In this document: in pieces, positions 1 to 6,137 of the stretch
How the letters are laid out: the number at the start of each line of letters is the position of its first letter
Position numbering within the stretch: the first letter of the stretch is position 1
Translations under genes and position numbers: made by a program
Notes under the pieces: model-generated
Seen by the model: only the letters and a program-made list of their open reading frames with translations
Database searches by the model: none
Told to the model about the DNA's origin: nothing
Origin: Chloroflexota bacterium
GTDB lineage: Bacteria; Chloroflexota; Anaerolineae; Anaerolineales; UBA4823
Length of the DNA stretch: 7,663 nucleotides
Direction of reading: 5' to 3'
Assembly: GCA_030613705.1 (NCBI GenBank)
Contig: JAUWLJ010000091.1
Location: 1-7,663 of the forward strand

Positions 1-314
1 GGTTGGACTTCAAACGATCGCTCCATATGCCAAATGGCTGCATCCAGATTACTCTCGTCTTCTCGGATAATACTCATGCCCAAGTGAGCGATGAAATCGT
101 CCGGAACACTGGATAAAACGCGATGAAATACATCTGAGGCATCACCGAAGCGTTGAGCTTCTAATAAGGCTTTACCCATTAATCGGTAAGTGTCTATATT
201 CTTTGGGTAACTTTCGAGGATATTGCGGCAATGAGCGAAGGCTTCATCGATCTGATTGCCATCGATTATTGCTTCTATATCGCGATTATAGGCACGTAAA
301 GTTATACGAGCCAT
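1..314 (-). CDS. TPR-repeat protein, N-terminal part (runs off left edge)
   Basis: This is the beginning of a tetratricopeptide-repeat protein; 104 codons are visible and the frame is still open at base 1. It starts MARITLRAYNRD. At least two TPR units can be read: about residues 41-74 (containing YRLMGKALLEAQRFGDAS and ending VPDD) and about 75-104 (FIAHLGMSI...AAIWHMERSFE), with a degenerate repeat at about 7-40. The small and large residues alternate as in TPR helix pairs. There is no signal peptide or membrane segment, so the visible part should be cytoplasmic. The ATG at 314 is supported by a purine-rich AAAGGGGTGA about 5 nt upstream. It lies 36 bp downstream of hppA on the same strand with no terminator between, so co-transcription is likely. 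TPRs mediate protein-protein contacts; the specific partner and role cannot be inferred, and the missing C-terminus could carry another domain. Confidence 0.85.
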   Translation of the reverse strand, partial: MARITLRAYNRDIEAIIDGNQIDEAFAHCRNILESYPKNIDTYRLMGKALLEAQRFGDASDVFHRVLSSVPDDFIAHLGMSIIREDESNLDAAIWHMERSFEVQ

Positions 315-350
315 ATACTCACCCCTTTCCAAGGTGCTTAAACGTGATAA

Positions 351-2723
351 TTAATCTCCAGTCGAAGGGTTGGCATCGATCTCCTTAAGGCTGGGGGCTG
401 GTTTCTTGCTCTGAATAATGGCCCAAATCAAAGCGGCGACAGCAAGAATTACAATCAACCAACCCGAGAATCCCAAACTCTTATATGTCACAACAATTGG
501 CGCTACGATCAGAGCCACCAAATTGGCCACTTTGATCATCGGGTTTAAGGCCGGTCCAGCGGTATCTTTGAAAGGGTCACCAACCGTATCACCAACCACG
601 CCGGCTTTATGCCGCTCAGAACCCTTCCCAAGATTATTTTCTGGATCTGCGGGTTCATCCTCGATAAGTTTCTTAGCGTTGTCCCAAGCACCGCCAGAGT
701 TATTGAGGAAAACGGCAAGGAGCTGTCCTGATAGGATAATACCAGCTAAGAATCCGCCCAGCGCTTCCACCTGGAAGACTAGTCCGACAATAATCGGTGA
801 AAGAACGCCAATGAGGGCTAATGGGACCAATTCCTTCTGTGCTGCGCTGGTGGATATTTCGATTGGACGTCCGTAATCTGGCTCTACTTCACCCTCTAAA
901 ACTCCCAGTTTAAACTGCCGTCGGACCTCTAAGATAATCAAGGAGGCTGCCCGGCTGACTGCCAGGATAGCGAAGGAGGAGAAGAGCCAGGGCACTATTC
1001 CACCGATTAACATGCCGACAAATACTATAGGCATTGATACCCGGATACCGTCTGCTAAAGCGGTTGGATCGACTCGGCCGACGTCAGTGATAAATGAGCC
1101 AAATAACGCCACTGAGGCGATTACCGCTGAGCCAATAGCAATACCTTTGGTGATAGCCTTGGTTGTGTTTCCGACGGCGTCAAGATCAGCCATAATCTTC
1201 TTGGCATTGTTTGTTTCCTCGTCGTCTTTATCATGCCAGGCCATCTCGCCAATCCCATTGGCATTGTCGGCGATTGGTCCAAACGAGTCCATGGCAACGT
1301 TGTTTCCAGTTAATGTCAACATTCCGATTCCAGTCATGGCGACACCATACAAGATAAAAATAAAGTCGAGCATTGGATCCGTTGAGATGCCGCCGAATAT
1401 CAGGATCGATGCAAAAATTGTGCCAGCTAAGAGCAACACCGACCAGGCGGAGGATTCGAATCCAGTTGATATTCCGGACAGAATCAAGGTGGCAGTTCCT
1501 GTGTCAGCAGATTTCTTGATTTCTTGGACAGGTTTAGCATGGGTTCCTGTGAAGTAATCCGTCAATCTGTCAATTAATATTGCGAGAATGACACCTACTG
1601 TAGCCGCCAGGAAAGGTCGCCACCAGCCACCCGGCACATCTTGCATGTAGAACACCGAGATGATACCGAATAATACGACGGAGATGGAAGCGGAGGTGAG
1701 GAAGCCGGTAAATATAGCCCGCATGGCATCTCCACTCTTGCCATCACTGCTACGCACATTGTATGTTCCTACGATGGATGCGAGAACGCCAACACCGCGT
1801 ACCATCAGGGGGAAAATGATCCATTCCACGTGGCCAGTCATACTGAACAAAGCGACTCCCAAGATCAAACTGGAGACGATGGTAACCTCGTACGATTCAA
1901 AAATATCAGCTGCCATTCCCGCGCAGTCTCCGACATTGTCGCCGACCAGATCGGCGATCACAGCTGGATTGCGAGGATCATCCTCAGTAAGCCCAAATTC
2001 AACTTTTCCGACCAGATCAGCACCAACATCTGCAGCTTTGGTGAAGATACCTCCTCCCACTCGCATGAAGAGAGCTAATAATGTTCCCCCAAAACCAAAG
2101 CCAAGTAAGGCATCCGGGGCCGCAACCCCAAAAATCATGAAGATCAGCGTACCTCCGAAAAGACCCAATCCATCGGTGAGCATGCCGGTGATCGTCCCAG
2201 AGCGATAAGCGATGCGCAACGAGTCACCAAATGAATACCTGGCTGCAGAGGCAACGCGCACATTGCCTTGAACAGCCATGCGCATACCGATCTGTCCGAC
2301 TGCCAGGGAAAATCCTGCTCCCAAGATAAAAGCGAACGCTCGCCCAAACCCAATATAGGTCCTGATTTGCTGGGTCTCAGGAATGGTGAGGGTTTCGACA
2401 CATTGTTCGGCCAACTCTGCAGGAACTTTTTTGATTGCCATACAATACCATACAGATGCCTCCGATGTCGGTGGGACGATATAAATCGAAGCGAACAGGA
2501 CGATAGTCAGAATGAAGATCAGGGGCAATATGGTCTTTAACTGGCGCCGAAGATAAGCGTCGGCACCTTCCCGGATGGCATTCCAAACATCCTGCATCTC
2601 GCGTGTCCCTTTGTCTTCCTTTAAAACTTGGTTGCGCAAAAAAACTGCGTACAACAAACCCAGGATGGCAATCCCCAGGACGCTCCAGATAGCTATTCGC
2701 TCAAAGGTATCAAGTCCGTACAT
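351..2723 (-). CDS. hppA: Membrane-bound proton-translocating pyrophosphatase, potassium-independent type
   Basis: HppA couples hydrolysis of cytoplasmic pyrophosphate to ion pumping across the cytoplasmic membrane. It is a 790-residue, very hydrophobic protein; the family has about 16 membrane helices. Pyrophosphate/Mg-binding motifs are intact: [11 protein letters not shown] at 232-242, [19 protein letters not shown] at 261-279, DNANGIGEM at 486-494, [12 protein letters not shown] at 674-685 and [18 protein letters not shown] at 711-728. [10 protein letters not shown] at 518-527 has Lys522 and Thr525 where potassium-dependent enzymes have Ala and Gly/Ala; in this family that marks the potassium-independent, proton-pumping class. 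It is somewhat longer than typical bacterial members, partly through a loop at about residues 83-122 with two cysteines (C94, C108), expected to be extracytoplasmic. The ATG at 2723 has GGAGGA about 8 nt upstream. The gene is first in a probable operon with the TPR gene and has its own upstream promoters. Family and class are very secure; ion specificity is inferred from the signature. Confidence 0.98.
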   Translation of the reverse strand: MYGLDTFERIAIWSVLGIAILGLLYAVFLRNQVLKEDKGTREMQDVWNAIREGADAYLRRQLKTILPLIFILTIVLFASIYIVPPTSEASVWYCMAIKKVPAELAEQCVETLTIPETQQIRTYIGFGRAFAFILGAGFSLAVGQIGMRMAVQGNVRVASAARYSFGDSLRIAYRSGTITGMLTDGLGLFGGTLIFMIFGVAAPDALLGFGFGGTLLALFMRVGGGIFTKAADVGADLVGKVEFGLTEDDPRNPAVIADLVGDNVGDCAGMAADIFESYEVTIVSSLILGVALFSMTGHVEWIIFPLMVRGVGVLASIVGTYNVRSSDGKSGDAMRAIFTGFLTSASISVVLFGIISVFYMQDVPGGWWRPFLAATVGVILAILIDRLTDYFTGTHAKPVQEIKKSADTGTATLILSGISTGFESSAWSVLLLAGTIFASILIFGGISTDPMLDFIFILYGVAMTGIGMLTLTGNNVAMDSFGPIADNANGIGEMAWHDKDDEETNNAKKIMADLDAVGNTTKAITKGIAIGSAVIASVALFGSFITDVGRVDPTALADGIRVSMPIVFVGMLIGGIVPWLFSSFAILAVSRAASLIILEVRRQFKLGVLEGEVEPDYGRPIEISTSAAQKELVPLALIGVLSPIIVGLVFQVEALGGFLAGIILSGQLLAVFLNNSGGAWDNAKKLIEDEPADPENNLGKGSERHKAGVVGDTVGDPFKDTAGPALNPMIKVANLVALIVAPIVVTYKSLGFSGWLIVILAVAALIWAIIQSKKPAPSLKEIDANPSTGD

Positions 2724-2931
2724 ATTGTTTCTTCCTCCAGGTTGAAATTTGATGATTGGACAGGAAATATTATGTCAACGGATTTTGGGATCAACTTGGA
2801 TGCGCTCTCTGCCCTTCTTGCAGTTGCAGGGATGTTGAAAACAAAGTCTCTTCGACATCGATTTTTGTAAATTAATTACGACTGCATAATTATTTGGATT
2901 TAGTTCACCAATGCTGTGGTACTTGTAAACT
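2724..2931 (-). promoter_or_regulatory. Long hppA 5' leader; no known riboswitch recognised
   Basis: If the distal promoter is used, about 207 nt are transcribed before the hppA start codon. The stretch has stops in the hppA frame and no convincing ORF. I see only short local inverted repeats and no intrinsic terminator or consensus of a riboswitch class I know. The final 20 nt hold the hppA ribosome binding site (GGAGGA). The length leaves room for a regulatory structure, but none is demonstrated. Confidence 0.3.
2767..2794 (-). promoter_or_regulatory. Possible proximal hppA promoter (P2)
   Basis: On the minus strand TTGATC (2794-2789) and TAATAT (2772-2767) are separated by 16 bases, placing a start near 2760 and a leader of about 37 nt before the hppA ATG. 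The match is weaker than the distal promoter, and the area is AT-rich enough for a chance hit. Confidence 0.3.
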
Positions 2932-2937
2932 GGTCAG

Positions 2938-2966
2938 ATTGTACAGGGGGGATGCGAATGTGTCAA
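2938..2966 (-). promoter_or_regulatory. Probable sigma70-type promoter for hppA (distal, P1)
   Basis: Read on the minus strand, a perfect -35 TTGACA (2966-2961) is followed by exactly 17 bases and a -10 TACAAT (2943-2938). Transcription would start near 2931, giving hppA an untranslated leader of about 207 nt. The spacer contains a run of six C. It lies back to back with the plus-strand promoter at 3011-3040. The match is good but rests on sequence alone. Confidence 0.6.
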
Positions 2967-3010
2967 GAACCACAATAAGATTAGGGTTTTATTAGAACCG
3001 AATAAACTGC

Positions 3011-3040
3011 TTGACTTGGATATTTTTTTTGTTGTATAGT
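3011..3040 (+). promoter_or_regulatory. Strong sigma70-type promoter driving a short terminated transcript
   Basis: TTGACT (3011-3016) and TATAGT (3035-3040) are separated by 18 bases that include a run of eight T. The predicted start is near 3047. The start site sits within a perfect inverted repeat, TTACC-G-GGTAA (3042-3052), which could be an operator. Downstream comes an intrinsic terminator at 3124-3159, not a gene start. Confidence 0.6.
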
Positions 3041-3046
3041 GTTACC

Positions 3047-3159
3047 GGGTAATGGAAGTAAGGAATCCCATATCGGCGGAATAAAAACAGCATCGCCGTT
3101 AAGGAATTGATTAAAACCTATACAAGCACTGGCGATTTGGAATATTCGCCGTGCTTTTT
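3047..3159 (+). ncRNA. Candidate small RNA or attenuated leader (about 113 nt)
   Basis: This segment is bounded by a good promoter (3011-3040) and a very strong intrinsic terminator (3124-3159) and has no credible ORF. Besides the terminator it has an internal hairpin, CGGCG (3074-3078) pairing with CGCCG (3094-3098). It does not match what I know of 6S RNA, tmRNA, SRP RNA, RNase P RNA or common riboswitch classes. Two readings are possible: a stand-alone small RNA, or a leader in which termination is conditional and read-through continues toward rpoD, 360 bp downstream. The segment ATCGCC (3092-3097) is complementary to GGCGAT in the 5' arm of the terminator (3131-3136), which permits an alternative fold. 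Function is unknown. Confidence 0.45.
3124..3159 (+). terminator. Strong intrinsic terminator
   Basis: AAGCAC (3124-3129) pairs with GTGCTT (3151-3156) and GGCGA (3131-3135) with TCGCC (3146-3150). This gives 11 pairs with a single bulged T at 3130 and a 10-base loop. The 3' side runs into five T (3155-3159). No gene ends just upstream, so it terminates the transcript from the promoter at 3011-3040. The opposite strand has no comparable U tract. Confidence 0.8.
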
Positions 3160-3193
3160 AATTTGTCGCTCTGAAGAGCGCATTATTATAAAA

Positions 3194-3400
3194 ATGAATG
3201 GTGGATTGGGTAAAGGCCTCGGTGACCGGAGGGTTGCGGAAAATATAAAAATTAAGACGGCAATCGTGGGGTCTCGGGAAGAATTTAAACAGATTTTACG
3301 CTGGAAATCGGTTAATAGGTTTGATAATCTTCGTGATTTCTTGGACGCCAACCATTCCTCAAGATATGTGAGCAGAGCAATTAGCGTATGTCAAATCTAG
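3194..3400 (+). CDS. Doubtful small ORF, 68 residues, unrecognised
   Basis: An ATG at 3194 opens a 68-residue frame (MNGGLGKGLGDRR... ending SRAISVCQI, stop TAG at 3398-3400). It is rich in basic and amphipathic segments, with no signal peptide, membrane helix or motif that I know. The ribosome binding site is poor: the nearest purine run, GAAGAG, is about 14 nt upstream. The open frame extends upstream through the terminator at 3124-3159, so its openness there has nothing to do with coding. It lies between that terminator and the rpoD promoter. It may be a real small protein made on read-through, but chance is at least as likely; codon third positions are mixed and not informative. Confidence 0.2.
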   Translation: MNGGLGKGLGDRRVAENIKIKTAIVGSREEFKQILRWKSVNRFDNLRDFLDANHSSRYVSRAISVCQI

Positions 3401-3437
3401 ATCCATGTTTAATTAATTAGCAAATTCAAATTGGGTA

Positions 3438-3466
3438 TTGATTTTGGATAGGAAATGTTGTATTCT
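3438..3466 (+). promoter_or_regulatory. Probable rpoD-proximal promoter
   Basis: TTGATT (3438-3443) and TATTCT (3461-3466) are separated by 17 bases, predicting a start near 3473 and a leader of about 48 nt before rpoD. The rpoD ribosome binding site GGAG (3512-3515) is correctly spaced, 5 nt before the ATG at 3521. The hexamers are near consensus, but the surrounding DNA is AT-rich. Confidence 0.5.
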
Positions 3467-3520
3467 GGATAATAAATTCAGAGAAATATTATCCCAGTTT
3501 TTCAAGGTTTTGGAGAGCAA

Positions 3521-4738
3521 ATGATAGATGAGGAACTGCTAAGTTCTATAGAAGAACATGAAGATCGTCATAATGCGGTAGCCAAGTTGATTGAACTTGG
3601 CAGGAAAAAAACTTTTGTTACTTATGATGATATTCTAAAATTATTTCCGGAAGCGGAGCAAGATGTTGACCAGTTAGAAGAAGCGTTTTCTGCACTGGTG
3701 AGTGCTGGCATTCCCTATATTGAAGATCCTGGTGTCGCAGGTCCAACCGAGCAAGAACTTACTGAGGAGGAAGAGAGTGATGAAGAAACTGCCCAGGTTG
3801 GAACGCCAGAGGATAATTATCTGGCGAACATCGATACAGATGACACGATAGGACTATATTTAAAGGAAGTTGGTCGGGTGCCACTGCTAACTAAAGTACA
3901 AGAGGTTGAGCTGGCGCAACGAATCGAACGTGGACGCCTGGCGCGCGAAGAACTAGCCAGAGGTAATGTAACACCTTATCGAAGGCAGGAATTACAGATG
4001 CTGATCGAAGATGGTTGGGCTGCACGTGAACATTTGATCACTGCAAATTCACGTTTGGTGATCAGTGTGGCGAAGAAGTATATGGGACGGGGGGTTCCTT
4101 TCCTGGATTTAATTCAAGAAGGGAACATTGGTCTGATTCGAGCAGCCAAGAAATTTGATTACCGGCGCGGACATAAGTTCAGCACCTACGCCACCTGGTG
4201 GATCAGACAAGCGGTGACCCGAGCCATCGCTGATCAAGGGCGTTCGATTCGTGTGCCGGTGCACATGGGCGATCAGATTAATAAATTGCTGAGGGTGCAG
4301 CACCAATTGACTCAGAGGTTGGGAAGGGATCCTTCCGTGGAAGAATTAGCAGTTGCGCTGGAAGTGACACCTCAAAAAGTGGAGAATATGATCCAGGTGG
4401 CGCGGCGACCGCTCTCGCTTGAGACACCGACTGACGATGAGGAAGACTCAGTATTGGGTGATTTCATCCAGGATGATGAATTTCCTGCTCCAGATGACAC
4501 GGCAACCTATAACCTCCTGCGGGAACATCTTGATAGTGTGCTGGACGGATTACCTCCCAGGGAGGTACGTATTCTGCAGCTGCGCTATGGATTGCTTGAT
4601 GGGCAAGCATATACTTTGGAAGAAGTTGGCAGGAAAATGGGGGTCACACGAGAGCGTGTCAGGCAGATAGAAGCCCAGGCGCTGAGCAGACTAAGGCATC
4701 CAGCTATCCGGCGTAAATTGCGCGAGTATCTGGGTTAA
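3521..4738 (+). CDS. rpoD: Primary (group 1-like) RNA polymerase sigma factor RpoD/SigA
   Basis: This 405-residue sigma70-family protein directs RNA polymerase to housekeeping promoters. An acidic N-terminal domain at about 1-70 resembles region 1.1, followed by a Glu-rich linker (76-92). Region 1.2 begins at DTIGLYLKEVGRVPLLT (108-124). Region 2 spans about 171-246 with the core-binding and -10 recognition signature (GRGVPFLDLIQEGNIGLIRA 189-208, FDYRRGHKFSTYATWWIRQA 212-231). Region 3 is about 247-325 and includes the 3.2 loop (GDFIQDDEFPAPDD). Region 4 is about 335-403, with the -35 helix-turn-helix at TLEEVGRKMGVTRERVRQIE (365-384) and the classical end LRHPAIRRKLREYLG. There is no large non-conserved insertion between 1.2 and 2, so it is compact like Gram-positive SigA. 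The presence of region 1.1 favours a primary factor over a group 2 paralogue, but the genome could hold further SigA-like copies. It is monocistronic, with its own promoter and terminator. Confidence 0.95.
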   Translation: MIDEELLSSIEEHEDRHNAVAKLIELGRKKTFVTYDDILKLFPEAEQDVDQLEEAFSALVSAGIPYIEDPGVAGPTEQELTEEEESDEETAQVGTPEDNYLANIDTDDTIGLYLKEVGRVPLLTKVQEVELAQRIERGRLAREELARGNVTPYRRQELQMLIEDGWAAREHLITANSRLVISVAKKYMGRGVPFLDLIQEGNIGLIRAAKKFDYRRGHKFSTYATWWIRQAVTRAIADQGRSIRVPVHMGDQINKLLRVQHQLTQRLGRDPSVEELAVALEVTPQKVENMIQVARRPLSLETPTDDEEDSVLGDFIQDDEFPAPDDTATYNLLREHLDSVLDGLPPREVRILQLRYGLLDGQAYTLEEVGRKMGVTRERVRQIEAQALSRLRHPAIRRKLREYLG

Positions 4739-6040
4739 TCGCGAAGGCAATCTCCCGTGGGAAAAAATCCTGCGGGAGTTTTTGATTCCCCAAACGCAAC
4801 CTAGGCTTGCGAATATGGAGACAAAGGGTATCAACGGGACTGAATAACGCTGCCAAGCTAACGGGATCATCAAGATAATCCCCATTATCATCGCCAGGAA
4901 TGAAAGCAAGAATAGGATCAAGATCCTCCGCTGGTTGAAGTCCCCGGAAGATGAGACACGAAATGCTGCAATCATGCCCAGCAAGGTTAAACCGAGGGTA
5001 ATCCCAGCAGAGAGTGAATTTCGCCAGAAGTTGTTGCCGGGTGTACTCAGATATTCGAATTCCGCCTTGGAGGTTTGGAGGCGATAGTTCCCCACTTCAG
5101 AGAAAATCGGTGGTGCGATGAATAACTGTGCCAGGGTAACTGCTGCCCGTTCGGTTGGAGTCTGGAGTACTTGAGCGGGGGAAATCCTTTTGATATCTGC
5201 CAGCTGTCGATTGAGTAGATTCTGGCGTTGATTTAAAGCCTCTTTTGTGGCCGCGAAAGGGTTACGCCAAATAACTGGATTAAGAAATGCAGTCAGCAGC
5301 ATGAATCCAATTAAGTATCCGCTCAGATTAATAAGGGTTCTGGAAAACTTTCTTGTAGTTGAATTTGGGAGCCAACAGACTGCAATGAGCCCGATGGGTA
5401 GCAGAAGGATCGCAGAATGCTTTGCATTGAAGGCTACAGCAACCGCTAATCCAACCAATAATGGGTGTTTACTCGCTTTTGTGAAGGCATACAAGGTCAG
5501 AATCACACCAAACATCAGCACACCCTCTGCCATGGCACGCCTTGTATGCAACAGTAACAAAGGATGTAAGCTGAACAGCAAGATCGCGGTAATACCCATC
5601 AAACGTCCACCTAATTTCAATCCAATCTTGTAGAGTAATAGTAAGCAGAATGGAAATAGACTGGCTATCGCCAAGCGTTCGATTAGAAGCATGCGAGCAT
5701 TGGGTAAAGCTCCTGAACTCTGGTTGGCCTCCCAAGAGGCAGACCAATCCCAATCTACTGCAGGTGCAGGCAATCCAGTCAATGCCCGACCTAGACCTAA
5801 GAGATAACGGGCAAGTGGGGCATCGATCAATCGATAGCGAATAATGTCGGTTAGTGGATCTTCAGCGTCCCAGACCATGGAAAACGGGTTATCAACAATG
5901 CTCTCAAAATCTGCGCTCATGAAAATATAGGTGCTTTCATCGGGGTGAAAGGGTACCTTGATCACACCCGAAATGTAAAATGCACTCAATACTATGAGCA
6001 GCAGGATGAACAACCAGTGAGAACGAATGGCAGTACGCAT
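4691..6040 (-). CDS. GT-C family membrane glycosyltransferase (family 39/PMT-like)
   Basis: This 449-residue polytopic membrane protein belongs with the lipid-carrier-dependent glycosyltransferases of the PMT/ArnT type, which move a sugar from a polyprenyl-phosphate donor to an acceptor on the outer face of the membrane. Helix 1 (about 9-26) is followed by the first extracytoplasmic loop with the acidic catalytic motif HPDES (32-36; D34, E35). Other family-like segments are DAPLARYLLGLGRAL (73-87), HTRRAMAEGVLMFG (165-178), NAKHSAILLLP (205-215), NPVIWRNPF (254-262) and WQRYSVPLIPF (396-406). About 8-10 further hydrophobic helices are visible. Sugar and acceptor cannot be told. The ATG at 6040 is chosen because it immediately precedes helix 1, although its ribosome binding site is weak (GGCGGA about 16 nt upstream). 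The last 48 bp overlap rpoD antisense. It is divergent from a second GT-C gene. Confidence 0.85.
   Translation of the reverse strand: MRTAIRSHWLFILLLIVLSAFYISGVIKVPFHPDESTYIFMSADFESIVDNPFSMVWDAEDPLTDIIRYRLIDAPLARYLLGLGRALTGLPAPAVDWDWSASWEANQSSGALPNARMLLIERLAIASLFPFCLLLLYKIGLKLGGRLMGITAILLFSLHPLLLLHTRRAMAEGVLMFGVILTLYAFTKASKHPLLVGLAVAVAFNAKHSAILLLPIGLIAVCWLPNSTTRKFSRTLINLSGYLIGFMLLTAFLNPVIWRNPFAATKEALNQRQNLLNRQLADIKRISPAQVLQTPTERAAVTLAQLFIAPPIFSEVGNYRLQTSKAEFEYLSTPGNNFWRNSLSAGITLGLTLLGMIAAFRVSSSGDFNQRRILILFLLSFLAMIMGIILMIPLAWQRYSVPLIPFVSIFASLGCVWGIKNSRRIFSHGRLPSRLTQILAQFTPDSWMP
4752..4783 (+). terminator. Intrinsic terminator of rpoD
   Basis: CTCCCG (4752-4757) pairs with CGGGAG (4773-4778). 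The stem continues inward through two GU wobbles and GGA/TCC to a five-A loop, then five T follow at 4779-4783. It starts 13 bp after the rpoD stop codon. It also lies inside the coding frame of the convergent glycosyltransferase. On the minus strand the hairpin is not followed by a U run, so it should act only on rpoD transcripts. Confidence 0.88.
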
Positions 6041-6137
6041 AATTAACAGAAATGTAATTCCGCCAACAGTAGATAAAGACTACAATACAAACGAAATTAT
6101 ATGCCAAGCAATCCGAAAGGTGATTGACAGATCTGTT
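6041..6137. promoter_or_regulatory. Divergent intergenic region between two glycosyltransferase genes
   Basis: This 97-bp gap must carry the start signals for both genes. On the minus strand a perfect TATAAT (6101-6096) would start transcription near 6089, about 50 nt before the ATG at 6040, but no good -35 is seen 16-18 bases upstream. On the plus strand TACAAT (6081-6086) is a possible -10, also without a good -35. The two -10 candidates are only 9 bp apart, so use of one may hinder the other. Absence of clear -35 boxes could mean activator dependence or another sigma factor. Confidence 0.35.

Noticed and set aside
315..350. Terminator between hppA and the TPR gene
   Set aside because: Only a four-base CACC/GGTG pairing is present with no T tract; the stretch mainly carries the TPR gene ribosome binding site.
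418..2208. Several long plus-strand ORFs across the hppA region (152, 181 and 182 codons)
   Set aside because: They are antisense to a fully supported hppA, are rich in Pro, Thr and Ser as mirror translations of membrane-helix codons, and show no family signature.
3052..3084. Ten-codon ORF (MEVRNPISAE) at the start of the candidate small RNA, as a leader peptide
   Set aside because: Its ATG would lie about 5 nt from the predicted transcript start with no room for a ribosome binding site, and it has no run of regulatory codons.
3047..3159. Signal recognition particle RNA or 6S RNA
   Set aside because: The conserved GGAAG...GCAGC loop of SRP RNA is absent, and the transcript is too short and lacks the long bubble hairpin of 6S RNA.
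3167..3180. Perfect inverted repeat CGCTCT-GA-AGAGCG as a second terminator
   Set aside because: The loop is only two to four bases and no T run follows, so it is not an intrinsic terminator; it may only be a short palindrome.
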